Assembly: GCF_003369915.1 (NCBI RefSeq)
Contig: NC_046677.1
Span: forward strand, 28,166,913 to 28,230,912
Origin: Drosophila miranda
Taxonomy: Eukaryota > Arthropoda > Insecta > Diptera > Drosophilidae
DNA: 64,000 nucleotides
Reading direction: 5' to 3'
Position 1 is the first letter of the stretch; every line of letters starts with the position of its first letter. Below the pieces are notes generated by a model. It saw nothing but the letters and a program-made list of their open reading frames with translations, searched no databases and was not told where the DNA came from. Of the stretch, positions 28,170 to 39,546 are shown one piece after another. The translations under genes and the position numbers were made by a program.

Positions 28170-29449
28170 AGGGACCACGGAGAGGAGAGGAAATGCTCGT
28201 TGCGTTGCTGTTTTGTCGCGCGCGTTACTTTGCTTGACAAACGTTTGTTTGTCTCTTGTTTGTTGGTTTGCTAGAGTTTCAGTTTTAGACGCGTTTAAAT
28301 TCTCGTATTGGTTCCTACACTTAGTTTTCACTTAGATTAGCAGCTTAGATTAGCATTTGGTTTACACTTTAGATAAATTCCTAGTCGCGCGATTTGTATA
28401 TGTATGAGAGAGATGGGGAGATGCTGCAAAGAAGAGAAGAGAGAGAAGAGGGCAAAAATTAGCATCTGATTTGCAAGAGAGACAGAGAGAGAAACAGTTG
28501 CGTTTTTTGGATTCTAGAGAGTATGTTCGCCATGTTTTCTTCTGCTTTCTGTTTCACTGTTTTTGCACTTTGTTTTCAGTCTGTGAGTTCTCTTTAATTT
28601 TCTTCTACCGCAATGTGGGCACTTTCTGTGGCTTTGTACGCACACGAGTTGTGTGGAGAGAGGGAGAGGGACGGGGAGAGTAACCACGATCGTGTCAAGT
28701 GTCAAACAGCTGATGGCTGGGCAGGGCATAGGTAGTGCCTACTCACTCGCACTCACTCACTAACTCACTCGAACACACTCACACTGGCAAACACCGAGTG
28801 TCACGCTGTTGCTGTGTATGCGTCTGTGTGTCTGCGCTTCTGGTTGAATATTTTACATCTTTGCTGTGGCATATTCGTGCATACTTTAAATTAGGTAAAT
28901 TGCCTTTTATTGCACATTGTGCTAAATTTTTCGCCAGTCGCTCGAGTTTAAACAAACGCACACGCATATACACAGAAGGCAGTCACACACACCACTCACC
29001 AACACAGCCGTACACGTACACAGATTATCCAATCGATTTTTTTTACACATTCATTTCCTTTCTGCTTTTGTTTAATTTTGCTCGTCTGCTTAGAGGGAAA
29101 TGGAATTTACCTTTTTGCAATTAGTTACTACGTTGCCAGCGATTTATAAACACATTTAGAAATATTGCATTAAATTAATTTCCCGATTTTAAGCACTCGG
29201 CTCTACCCGTATATTTTACTTTTTTTTCGTTTTTAGCTTAGATTAAAAATACCCGTATTGCCGCCGAACCGATTGTTTTTTCTTTTTCACTCTCTTTATG
29301 CTCTCTCGGCCTGGCTCTCCAAAGAAATACGTTATCCAAAATTGTACTTATTTAAAGTTTAATCTGTTTACGACGCGCGCACAACCACGCAGTTCAAAAA
29401 TTGGGGCGACTTTGGGGCCGACTTTGTTTACTGTGACTTACTCAGTGGC
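28170..29449 (-). other. Pka-C1 5' intron and upstream noncoding region
   Basis: Noncoding DNA between the splice acceptor at 28167-28168 and the promoter-like motif near 29450. It probably contains noncoding first exon(s) of Pka-C1 and an intron. CA-rich and T-rich stretches are present. I could not fix a first-exon donor. Confidence 0.4.
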
Positions 29450-29458
29450 AGTGTGACC
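29450..29458. promoter_or_regulatory. Motif-1-like core promoter element
   Basis: AGTGTGACC is the reverse complement of the core of Drosophila promoter Motif 1 (YGGTCACACTR), which is bound by M1BP in many TATA-less housekeeping promoters. It sits at the left edge of the dispersed repeat and in a position suited to Pka-C1 transcription on minus. A related GTGTGACC lies about 20 bp to the right. Confidence 0.4.
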
Positions 29459-29461
29459 GTC

Positions 29462-30120
29462 GATGAAATATACGGTGTGACCCTCATACTACATCATATT
29501 CGTCGATTTTGATATTCGGTTGGATATTACTAGCTAGCTAGGGCGCTCAGCCCTGATCATGTAATTTAAGCCGATTGATGAATTAATTTTCTACGATATT
29601 CATTAATTTTAAGGGCTGTTTTTTATTAGATTGTGTCAAAAATTATGTTTAAACAAAAAAGGTCAAAGCATAAAACGTAAGTGTTACGGAATGAAACGTA
29701 AGTTTTCATGGGATGTTACGTCATTGTTGCTTGTAAAACTGTAAAACAGAGTAGACCTTTGTATACTCTTTTAAATAATTAAATTATGTTACAATTTCAA
29801 TTTACAAGCTGATTTGAAACATTACTACTGACTGTTTCTTAGATTGAAATGTTCTAGAACTATTGATGCATATAATATATCTTGTGAATATATATATATC
29901 TCGATCCCGATACCCATTCTTGGTCTCTGATAGCAGACATAAAAAGCTCAATTTCGTAAAGGTAGCTGTAAAACAGAGTTTGAATAAATTCTGCATTCAA
30001 TGAAGCATTTATTGGGGGACAAACATTTCCCCAATTCTATAATATCCTTTTCCTTAGGGTATGTTGCTATTTCCGTGCCATGTTGCGGGACACTTCTCGA
30101 TTAATGTTGCTGGCGGCCCA
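29462..30120 (-). repeat. dispersed repeat family R, copy a (upstream of Pka-C1)
   Basis: Read on minus, this shares with copies b (about 31100-31420, plus) and c (about 41906-42400, minus) an ordered series of words: a GAATATCAAAA word, a CTAGTAATA word, a GAAAATTAATTCA-type word and CAATCTAATAAAA. Near 30035-30100 it also shares the AATTCTATAAT and CATGTTGCGGGACAC stretches with copy c. It looks like diverged copies of one element interrupted by unique sequence. There is no coding capacity. A Helitron-like or other short nonautonomous element is possible but unproven. Confidence 0.6.
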
Positions 30121-31090
30121 TACGCCCTCTACGGAATGAAACGTAAGTGTTTATGAAATGCAACGTAAGAGGTATGCAATGTGGGGAAATTGATGTGATA
30201 CTAATATTGTTGCGATGAAAAATCAGTCCCAATAAATGCAATTTAAGTTATTTTATTTAAATTTAAATTAATAGTTTATTTAAATTGATAATGTACCAAT
30301 ATACCGTAAATATAACCTTATCGAAATTTCGACGTCAAAATATACCGAACAGGTATAATATACCGTAAATGACAATAGGGGGAAAATCGAAAAATATCGG
30401 TAGTGCAACTCTGCTATCCAATTATTTACCGGCTATGCTGTCCAATTTAAATAAATTTAAATTTCGAAAAAAGCTATGCAAAATTAAGTTGCATGCTTGC
30501 TGATGAAAATTATTAGTTCAATAGCAAGTTTATACTAAATAATCTCTATTGGTATTTTCCGTGTTTCTTTGTGTTCCCCGCGATCCCGTTAATTTAAATG
30601 CTGAAACATTGCAATTGCGTGTTACCGTGTTCGGTCACAATGTTTTTTGTTTCCTAAGTAAAGAGTAAATATATTCCCAACTGAACAGTGCAATATTCCA
30701 GTAAGTTGCTTCGCTCGCATCGAGAAAATCATAAAAGCATCATCGAGGGCAAGAAAATCAAGATCTGCTTGGATTATATTTTCCGCGCTCATATGTTTAA
30801 ATAGAGGGGGGTAAAATGGGCTAAGATCGATTTTTCATCAGTATATTTGAAAATGAGCCGGTTTTTTTTATATATATTTCTGACGGTCGTGTGTAATATT
30901 TTATTCTATGCACGTGTTTATTATGTACATATTTTTATTATCGCTGCCATTCCTATATTTCCGAGGGTCGGCAACGAAAAAATGAGTCGTAATAAAGAAT
31001 GGGCTATGGAAACGTTTGGACAACAGGCAAAAACGGCGTGTCTTGAATTATGTAGCAAATGTGTAGTTACCGTGTCAAATTGAAACTACG
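30121..31090. other. intergenic DNA between Pka-C1 and hoip
   Basis: AT-rich, with several ATACCGTAAAT words related to family R and repeats of an ACGGAATGAAACGTAAG word shared with 29680-29705. A 76-codon frame at 30853-31083 (plus) has a hydrophobic N-terminus, then a W...F...C..C pattern weakly like a BED zinc finger of hAT transposases. I do not regard it as a gene. Confidence 0.45.
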
Positions 31091-31099
31091 GTATATTTA

Positions 31100-31420
31100 C
31101 GGTATATCGGTATATAATTCTACATTTAGCCAATATTATCAATCTATTAAATTTAATTTTTACTGTTATACAGAAATCCAATAAAAGCAAGTGTTAAAAT
31201 TAAGCCTATCGAGTAGATAATGTATTAATTAATAAGATAAAATTATGTGGGCAGGGCTGAAGGTTCTATCTAGCTAGTAATACTCCACTGAATATCAAAA
31301 ACGAGGAATATGGATGATGGAACTTGGATAAATCGTCAGTATATTCACGGTATATTTTCAAATTGAGACGGTATATTTTGGTATATTTCAAGGGTATCGT
31401 ACTAACCACGTGCACGTGGT
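31100..31420 (+). repeat. dispersed repeat family R, copy b (upstream of hoip)
   Basis: This aligns by eye with the reverse complement of about 41890-42130: AATCCAATAAAA, AATTATGTGGGCA, GAATATCAAAAACGAGGAAT, GACGGTATATTTTGGTATAT and the closing CACGTGCACGTG occur in the same order and spacing. The homology continues past the repeat into the hoip 5' UTR, which resembles the pes 5' UTR. Confidence 0.75.
31406..31419. promoter_or_regulatory. double E-box upstream of hoip
   Basis: CCACGTGCACGTGG contains two overlapping-spaced CACGTG E-boxes, the class bound by Myc/Max and Mitf-type bHLH-ZIP proteins. It lies 112 bp before the hoip ATG. The same element occurs upstream of pes at 41892-41905. Confidence 0.6.
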
Positions 31421-31531
31421 TTTATTATTTGTATTGTCGCCGCCGCCATTTGCAGCCTCAGTGAAGCAACGAGCCGAGAGGTAGCTTTTAATTTTGATTA
31501 TATTCCAACCAAGAGCAACTAAAACATCAAA

Positions 31532-31976
31532 ATGGTAAGAATGTTCAATCCACAAATTGGTCAACTGGAAATTAACATTTCACCACCCCCTACAGACCGA
31601 GGAAGTCAACCCGAAAGCATTCCCCTTGGCGGATGCCCAACTGACGGCCAAGATAATGAATCTGCTGCAGCAGGCCCTTAACTACAACCAACTGCGCAAG
31701 GGCGCCAACGAGGCCACCAAGACGCTGAACCGCGGTCTGGCCGACATCGTGGTACTGGCCGGCGACACGGAGCCCATCGAGATTCTGCTCCACTTGCCAC
31801 TGCTGTGCGAGGACAAGAACGTGCCGTATGTGTTTGTGCGCTCCAAGCAGGCACTGGGCCGCGCCTGTGGCGTCTCCCGACCCATCGTCGCCTGCTCGGT
31901 GACCACCAACGAGGGCAGCCAGCTGAAGTCGCAGATCACGTCCATTCAGCAAGAGATTGAAAGGCTGTTAGTCTAG
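31532..31976 (+). CDS. hoip: hoi-polloi, 15.5K/Snu13/NHP2L1 RNA-binding protein
   Basis: Two coding exons: the ATG alone at 31532-31534, an intron at 31535-31595 (GTAAG...ACAG), then 31596-31976, giving 127 aa. It belongs to the L7Ae/L30e/S12e/Gadd45 family. Its orthologues bind kink-turn RNA in U4 snRNA and box C/D snoRNAs, nucleating tri-snRNP and snoRNP assembly in the nucleus and nucleolus. Family hallmarks seen are [15 protein letters not shown] (RNA-binding helix), the [13 protein letters not shown] strand-helix, [11 protein letters not shown], and [20 protein letters not shown]. Length is normal for the family. The exon that holds only the start codon is a common arrangement in highly expressed fly genes. 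The promoter region is homologous to that of pes. Confidence 0.96.
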
Positions 31977-32018
31977 GTTTAAGCTAATGGTTAAGAAAAC
32001 CATACGTACAAAGTTTCC

Positions 32019-32024
32019 AATAAA
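32019..32024 (+). terminator. hoip polyadenylation signal
   Basis: AATAAA 43 bp after the hoip stop codon, followed by further A/T-rich sequence. Confidence 0.7.
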
Positions 32025-32064
32025 AAAATAAATTCAAAAATCAAGCACATGTTTGGGCTATTTC

Positions 32065-32073
32065 AGTGTGACC
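32065..32073. promoter_or_regulatory. Motif-1-like element upstream of pelo
   Basis: AGTGTGACC, the reverse complement of the Drosophila Motif 1 core, lies between the hoip poly(A) signal and the pelo ATG. It is a plausible core promoter element for pelo. Confidence 0.4.
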
Positions 32074-32391
32074 TTATGCGTGGAACCGGAAATTCGGAGT
32101 CCGAAAATAGGCAGTGGGTCGGTCAGCTGTTCCCAGCCGTTCGTTCCGTGTGAATGCCACTTGTCCGCCGAAACTTGGTCGACTGTGTGATTTTTTGGGA
32201 AATTGGTTGATCAAATGACAAAAATGCGTCGCGATTCACGTGGCCCGAGGGAACATACAGCCAGATTGAAGTGACAACAGCTCCCCGAAGCAGCAAACGC
32301 AAAGCACGCAGTGCCTACAACAAAAAGAAAAGCAAACCCTCCCTGACGCAGGGACTTGGGACTAGGATCAGGAGTCGCCGGGCGTAACGAT

Positions 32392-35300
32392 ATGAAACTG
32401 CTGGGAAAAAACGTGGACAAGGGCATGCAGGGGTGAGTGCTCCGTTCCCCACAGAATTCTATAATTCCGTCTCTTCTTGTAGCAATGTGACCCTCATGCC
32501 CGAGGAATCCGAGGACATGTGGCACGCGTACAACTTGATAGCGGAGGGCGACAGCGTCCGCAGCACCACCATCAGAAAGGTGCAGAACGAGACGGCCACC
32601 GGCTCCTCGACCAGCAGTCGGGTGCGCACCACCCTCACCATCGCCGTGGAGACGATCGACTTCGACACCCAGGCCTGCGTGCTGCGCCTGAAGGGGCGCA
32701 ACATCGAGGAGAATCCGTACGTGAAGATGGGCGCCTACCACACCCTCGACCTCGAGCTGAACCGCAAGTTTGAGCTGCGCAAGCCCGAATGGGACACCAT
32801 CGCTCTGGAGCGCATCGAGATGGCCTGCGATCCCACCCAGTCGGCCGACGTGGCCGCCGTGGTCATGCAGGAGGGGCTGGCCCATGTGTGCCTCATCACC
32901 GCCAGCATGACGCTGTTGCGCAGCAAGATAGAGGTATCCATACCCCGGAAGCGCAAGGGCAGCGTCCAGCAGCACGAGAAGGGTCTGGCCAAGTTCTACG
33001 AACAGGTGATGCAGAGCATCCTCCGTCACGTCAACTTCGATGTCGTCAAGTGCGTGCTGATCGCCTCGCCCGGCTTTGTGCGCGACCAGTTCCACGACTA
33101 CATGTTCCAGCAGGCCGTCAAAATGGACTACAAGCTGTTGCTGGACAACAAGAGCAAGTTCATGCTGGTCCATGCCTCCTCCGGCTTCAAGCATTCGCTA
33201 AAGGGTGAGCAATCCCTTTCTTTTGAATCGTCTTGTGTAGTAATTTCCTACTCCCGATTGCAGAGGTTCTTCAGGACCCCGCTGTGGTGGCCAAAATGGC
33301 CGACACCAAGGCCGCTGGCGAGGTCAAGGCTTTGGAACAGTTCTACATGATGCTCCAGTGCGAACCGGCCAAAGCCTTCTACGGCAAGAAGCACGTCCTC
33401 CGCGCCTCCGAATCCCAGGCCATCGAGACGCTCCTCATCTCCGACAATCTGTTTAGGTGAGTCCCAGTCGTCCACACTCGTCGGACATCCCTCTCAAGGC
33501 CAATTCCAAGCGGAAGAATACAGTCACATCAAGCCCAATCAAGCGAAAAGATCACACAGAGAACCTTCAACTTTAGCCAATTGCCAGAGACAAGCGCGAC
33601 GACAATTTATGTCCACACATGTGTAGAAATGTAGAAGGCTGAGCATCTGGCAGTGTTTCATGGGGATGTTTCATTAGGGAAATCAAAGGAAAAGAAATCA
33701 ATCTTAATCTTGATTCTGAGTATTGGAGGAAAAAGAAAAGCGAAAGCGAAAGCAAAAGCGAGAGAGCGCCATGGACTTCTGTGCACTGTCTGTTCTCCAT
33801 ATCGGCTCCCATCACGACTCCATTTATGTTAGACGATTCTTGATCTTCCGCTGGCTGCGTAGATTGTAGATAGATTTTTACTCCATTCGCAGGTTTTATC
33901 CATTTAAAGAAAGCACGTCCCAGAGTAGCAATTTGTTGGCCCCATGCGACGTGCTCATGATCAAGGTTGCCCCGTGCCTCGCCTCGCCTCGCGTCGTTCT
34001 CTGCCATTTTTGGCCGCCTGCTCTGGCTGTCCGCTTTGTGCCTCTCTTCGCACTGATCTCTGGCTTTTTTGTTTACCATTTTGCACGAATTTAATGGACC
34101 ATTGAAATTCCAGCAACGAAAGATCCATTCCGCTGTTTCTAAGCACTAACTGCCTCGCAATTAAATTAAAATTAAGTGTTTATCGGGTTCTGTTCTTCTT
34201 TACTTAACGCTTAATGTACTTAAAGTTCTAGGCAAAAAGGTGTATTTATTGTAGCACTTTTAATCAGTCGGCTTTAAATTAGTTGCTCCCCCTACTATAC
34301 TCGTATTCCCCCCTCGTGTACCATCCGTATCTTCATCAGAAATTGTTCAAATCGCAAGTCGACATCGTCGTCGTCGTCGCTGTGGTTGTGGCTGTGGCTG
34401 TGCCTGTGGCTGTGGCCGTCTCCCCTTTATCTCGACATTTTTGATTGCTGTTGATTGTTTCGCAATTGTGAAAACAATACAGAAAGACAGAGAGAGTGAA
34501 TGGTTAGGTTAGATGTACAGGCGCTTTCGATTCAGATCGCATTTGATTTACCGCCTCCGTTGCTGTTCGTTCCACTGATTCTTGTGGTGCTTCTGTCGGG
34601 CCTGTAGGTCATCCTGGTCCTCCTCCTGCCTGATCAGCCGCTGGAAGTAGTCGTTGAGCGTCTCCCGCACGGGCAGCAGGCGGCTGGGCGATGCTGGAGG
34701 CATGCCACAGGCCTTTGGGAGCTTTCTTCGCATCTTCATGTGGGAATCGCATGGCCAGGGATAGCCCAAATCGGAGATGTTGTAGTCGGGCTGTCGGTTG
34801 AGCATCTCGGAGGGTGTTAAGTGGCCGGCACTTGAGTAGGAACTTGAGTGGAGATCGAGATACTTGTATTTTGTTGAGTTTTAATGATGCCTAAGCCTTC
34901 CCTGTTCCCCTATCTCCTATACCATATCCGCCGCTGTTCACGGCCAGGCCCCAGTCCCCAGTCCCCTGAGCTCTCGATTTGCGTGTGCTCTGTTTTTGGG
35001 TTTTTGAGTATCGTCACTGTTTATAGAGCTGTTTTCGCCAGACGAGTTTTGCGATTTGCACACGCAAAAAACTGAACTAAACGTTGATGTAAATCTGATG
35101 TATACATATACACTGTGTATGTGTATACATCATTGATCTCTTGAACCATTTCTCGCTTAGAGTAGCGCCAATAATTAGAGCCCAACATCAACATTCGTGG
35201 GCGACAGCTTGAGGGAACAGCAAAACAGCAAGAGTCAAGAATTTTAATTTATTTAATCGCTCCGTTTATGGATCAGCACTTGGCGGGGACAACTTTTGAG

Positions 35301-38300
35301 GCAGCGAACACTCTCGCTCCCACTTCTGCTTTCCATCGGAATCGCGCTCAATGGTTTCCACACGACACACATGTAATATGATCCACATTTGTATAAGGTT
35401 CTGTTCTGCTGGTTCTGCTAGTTCTGCTAGTTCTGCATCCATTAACCGATTTCCCTCCCTCTCTCTGGGCATGTGTCCATCGACTACTAGTGGCTCTCTT
35501 GGTGTATGCATTTTATTATTACAATATTTATTTGTTCCAACCAGTTTTTCTAGTCCCTCTTTGTCTTACACCAACCTCGTGTCTTGTGCATCCAAAACGT
35601 GCCCCCCTTTTCGATTGTCGTTTCTGTGGGGCTGTTGTTGTCGCAGCTGGCGGCGCATGTAAATGTTGTCTTGAGAGACAATTGTATGATGTACTATATA
35701 CTATATAGGGAAACAGACCCAACACGAGTGTTGGGCAAGAAGTGAAAGGGCTTGTCTTGCCTGTATATATCAGCTATGGATACCCTTAATGGATTGAATG
35801 TATCACTGAATACGATACCCATGAATCACTGAATCATTCACTGAATCTTAGGGCCATTCCCCAGCTCTGTTTCGAGCGTGTCGTATCTCTGGGGTTGGGT
35901 TTTGTTTGCTTAGCGGTTATTCGATGGGCAATCAATGAGTTGTCACTTTTTCAAAAGATCACAAATCCGCGAGACATGCATAAAAATGTTTCACAAGTTG
36001 AGAAATCAAGAGAAAAAGAGCTGAGGTGCGATTATTCGAATGCTTTCACTGTATTCCCCATTTCTATTTTCTTTGTCAGCGTTTTTGGAGCGTATCGTAT
36101 CACAAGGTTCGTGCAAGAGGCAGAGGCAGAAGCAGAGGTTCAGTCAAGTTCAGTTGTTACCCCTCCCCCCCCGCACTGGCTAAATTAGACATTTTTACGG
36201 GCATTTACTGATATTTGCACTTGTATTTGTATCTTGGGTCGCACATTCCCTCGCTTTTCCCCGTACTTTCTGGCTGGCCAAGTCATGGCTCTTTCGGCTA
36301 GACGTGGCGGGACCTCGTGAACGGGGCCGGGCCGGGGCTAGGGCTGGGGCTGGCACTGGGACTGACGGTGCACGCTAATTCCATTATAACAATTGATTCC
36401 ATTGTGCAATCATTGTCACGCAGTGGAAACAGCAACAATTATTGCATCTACATACAACAACGGCTCTCATCGCAGCTTGCGGTTAGCGGATGAGTAAAAA
36501 ACAGATACAGATACAGGTAGCGATATATGTACATATATAATTGTAGCTGCTGCACTGCTTTCCGCTGAGTCAACGGATGGAACCCTAAACTGTGTCTGTC
36601 AGTGCGGCATCTTCCTCCATGAACAACAATCCTCCAACTTTCACTCGTTCCGTTCCACACACCTTTTTTTTATGCGTGATTTGTGCCTTTTATTTCTACT
36701 TTCGGCTGCAGTTTGCAGTGCGGATAGACGGATGGATGGATGGATGGATGGATGGATGGATGGGAGACTCGTTTCTTTGGCAGCAGCAGCTGTAACGCAG
36801 GTCTTAGCACCAATTTTTCTTTACGCGTGGCAGTCTCCGACTCTCGTACACGTTCTTCGATACGTCCCCCAAGAAAGCCGCTTTGCAACTAATTCTTCAA
36901 GCGAAGACCGAGACGAGGCACTGCCGCTGGGGCCCACAAGCAGCCCCACGAACAGCTCTCGCTCTCCCGCACTGCACGTGCTGTGGAACGTAAATGGCTT
37001 CCACATGAGTGAGAGCCGGTCCCGCTGGTCTCCGATCGAATGAAATTCCGCTCTCCACACCGCTCTGACTCTCGTCTCTCTTTGCACACAGAAAGCGGTT
37101 TTAATTGAAATGGGATTGGGATCGGAATTCTTTCGTTTTATTTATTCTTACTTTCGTACTCTCGTACGCATCACCTGTTAATGATAATGGTTAATGGTTG
37201 TCATTAACATATAAGTATTTCTCTGGGTTTCTTGAACTGCCAGACAGAACTTCATGCATTCCATCACCGTGCATTTGGAAAGCCCCCGGTTCAGGGGAGA
37301 CTCTATTTTCAGTTAAACTTGACACCTTATCCATTCTGGATTCCTATGCCCGTCACGTGCCATAATCCAGCACTTTGCTAACGATCCATCCGATTGCGGA
37401 ATGTCAAATGCAATAGATATGAATATCCATAAACGGATGATAGATTGAAGGCATTAAATAAAGCGATTCATACTTTAAAATATTTATCACACGATTTCTT
37501 TCTCTCTTTCCAATTTTAGATGTCAGGATGTTAATCTCAGGAAAGAGTATGTCACCCTGGTGGAGTCCGTACGTGATGCTGGAGGCGAGGTGAAAATCTT
37601 CTCCAGCATGCACATCTCAGGAGAACGTGAGTACCATCCATGTAGAGAGGAACGAACCAATGACTCACTCAGCAGCAGCCGCAGAAGCAGAAGATGAAGA
37701 AACTTCTACTATGATCAGATCAGAACTTTCTGGAGGGGGGAGCACTCCTTCTTTGTGTTGTCTTTCCATCCACACTTGTTCCCTCCTTCACTCACTTCTA
37801 TGCTTTGCTCAATTTTAATATTCGTGTGCAGGGGCCTGGCCTCCCCCCGTCTAATGACCTCGTTAAATATTCTATTTTTAAACCCCCCACTGCACTGCCC
37901 CACGAGATGTTGTTGTTGTTTATGCGTTTGTGTAGATGTATTTCTTGGAGGGGTCTCCCGCATTACAAAGTCCATCCGTAGATCTGTAGAGCGGAATACA
38001 TCATCATCATTCGATTGGATTGAAAGACTGCCAAAATGTTTGCCCTCTCCGGAAGGCACTTTCGATTTCAGTTTCAGTTGCATTTCAATTTGTATTCTAT
38101 AAAGCACTAATTGCACATATTTTCGTGGTGTTAAATGCTTTAAATAGTCATTTCGTTCGACAAATGACTCACGTGGATGCGAATCAGTTCGTTTGGTTCC
38201 CTTTATCTTGGCAACACTTTCCGCTTCGACTCGGAAAATGGGTCGTTGCAGGTTCCGAAATAGATCCCATCCCCCCATTCCTCTATCCCCCATACATTGT

Positions 38301-38938
38301 AATTCTCGCATCTATCCACACTTGAGGGTATTTCTCAAGTACTTCCCATTCTGACGATATCTTCTGCTCGAGTGCTGAATGAGCAACTGTTTCCCGCTGC
38401 GGATTTTAATCAGCTTGAAATTACATAAACATTGTAGAGGAATTCAAGAGATAGCGACGGGGCCTGGCAACACAAAAATTAGTCGAGTAAACAAAGTATT
38501 ATCTTGTGGAACCTGCATTAATCCAGCAACAATTGTGCAGGCAGAGAGAGAGAGAGAGAGAATATGCGCGAGAGAACCTTAGGCCAAGTTCAGAGATTGA
38601 GTCACAGCCAAGCCGACAACCGGTGAGCCTTGAAACGGATCCGCCCACGTCCCCAGGCAGGCCATTAAGTGCAAAAGTTGCAATGACTATTGACTATGTC
38701 ATGGGTCTAGTATGCAATTGACTTGAAATTCTAGTTCCCACCACCTTAGAGATCTTCTTTGGAACTCACTTACCAATTCTACGAGCACCTCTATCTTTCT
38801 TTCTTTTTCTCCACAGAATTGGCTCAACTAACTGGAGTGGCGGCTCTATTGCGTTTCCCTATGCCCGAACTGGAGGACAGCGACGATGACGATGATGAGG
38901 ATGGTGCGGCAGGCGGAGATGATAGCGATAGCGACTAA
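32392..38938 (+). CDS. pelo: pelota, ribosome-rescue factor (Dom34)
   Basis: Five coding exons with GT-AG junctions: 32392-32432, 32483-33204, 33264-33456, 37520-37626 and 38817-38938. The 1185 nt encode 394 aa, near the usual family length. Pelota/Dom34 resembles eRF1 and, with Hbs1, enters the empty A site of stalled ribosomes to split them (no-go and non-stop decay); in flies it is needed for germline stem cells and spermatocyte meiosis. Visible are the N-terminal Sm-like domain (starting [14 protein letters not shown]), the basic IPRKRKGS stretch, the central [19 protein letters not shown] region, and the C-terminal domain with [11 protein letters not shown] and [10 protein letters not shown]. 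No GGQ motif is present, as expected for pelota. The C-terminus is an acidic Asp/Ser tail. Intron 3 is about 4 kb and may host a nested gene. Confidence 0.95.
34548..34805 (-). CDS. possible nested small protein gene, unknown function
   Basis: I do not recognise this protein. From an ATG at 34805 it encodes 85 aa, starting [18 protein letters not shown] and ending in a charged, Gln/Arg-rich tail (QQRRR). The middle, [20 protein letters not shown], looks like an amphipathic helix. The frame stays open for about 25 codons upstream of the ATG with plausible composition ([16 protein letters not shown]), bounded by TAA near 34880. So there may be an upstream exon with an acceptor near 34860, and the true N-terminus may differ. 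Mixed, non-repetitive amino-acid content argues for coding. Position on the opposite strand within pelo intron 3 suggests an independent promoter. Confidence 0.4.
   Translation of the reverse strand: MLNRQPDYNISDLGYPWPCDSHMKMRRKLPKACGMPPASPSRLLPVRETLNDYFQRLIRQEEDQDDLQARQKHHKNQWNEQQRRR
36730..36763. repeat. (GATG)n microsatellite
   Basis: About eight uninterrupted GATG units within pelo intron 3. It creates open frames such as DGWMDGW that are not genes. Confidence 0.9.
37627..38816 (+). other. pelo intron 4
   Basis: A GTGAGT donor and a CCACAG acceptor bound this intron. A 198-codon minus-strand frame lies inside (37715-38311), but it lacks codon bias and domains and was rejected as a gene. 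Confidence 0.8.
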
Positions 38939-39433
38939 GAGGAAGATAGAGAGAGGATAGAGTAGAGTTAAATGGAATGAAATGGAAGCTGGCGAGGAGT
39001 TTAGGCATTTGTTGAACGAAAAAATTGACTTAGGACTTAACTAGCGATCGATTATACACGTAGATTAATATGTATGTACTACAGACAGACTGCGGACTGC
39101 GTCAGGGCTTATACAATATACAATATACTACTATATATACATAAGATACGAATACGATACGGATATACTTATATACAAACTATTGCCTAAGTTTTTACCC
39201 CCCACCCCGTGGTTGGGCCTAGAGATTCGATTGGGTTCTGTTCTGGAAGGAGAATGAAAGAAACCGTGCCCCCACTTAATACTATTGCTAACAGATAGCT
39301 ATTGATTGATTTAAAAATTAATTCCGAGTTGCTGTTGACAATTGTTGTACAATATTTTAAACAAATTTTAAATTTTAGCTAAGTTTTTCGCCCCCGCATG
39401 TAAATTAATTGTTCATAATTTTGTAAAGCGCAA

Positions 39434-39439
39434 AATAAA
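39434..39439 (+). terminator. pelo polyadenylation signal
   Basis: AATAAA about 500 bp after the pelo stop. The convergent pes signal on minus lies about 60 bp to the right, so the two 3' UTRs end almost back to back. Confidence 0.6.
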
Positions 39440-39497
39440 AATTATATATACATGAAAATACAGAGGATCCGATGGATTTTGATTGACATTATCATTT

Positions 39498-39503
39498 TTT
39501 ATT
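39498..39503 (-). terminator. pes polyadenylation signal
   Basis: TTTATT on plus (AATAAA on minus) 44 bp beyond the pes stop codon. Confidence 0.6.
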
Positions 39504-39546
39504 GTTTTATACCTAGATCAAGACTCGAACACAGCATCTCACCGCC

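Larger units (their letters stand above)
33457..37519 (+). other. pelo intron 3
   Basis: Begins GTGAGT after exon 3 and ends TTTTAG before exon 4. It contains simple repeats (GTC at about 34361-34380, GATG at 36730-36763), many short meaningless frames, and one convincing small minus-strand frame listed separately. It is unusually long next to the other pelo introns (50, 59 and 1190 bp). Confidence 0.8.

Noticed and set aside
30853-31083. 76-codon frame between Pka-C1 and hoip with a W..F..C..C pattern
   Set aside because: Only a weak resemblance to a BED finger, no His ligands seen, and a hydrophobic AT-driven N-terminus. At best a fragment of an old transposase.
32211-33194. 327-codon minus-strand frame opposite pelo
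   Set aside because: Antisense shadow of pelo exon 2; it has no independent features.
36672-37043. Frame with a signal-peptide-like start followed by DGWMDGW repeats
   Set aside because: The repeats are a GATG microsatellite in pelo intron 3; the hydrophobic start is not supported by any homology.
37715-38311. 198-codon minus-strand frame in pelo intron 4
   Set aside because: No domain, no codon bias and mixed low-complexity stretches; it lies wholly in a spliced intron and no partner exon is evident.
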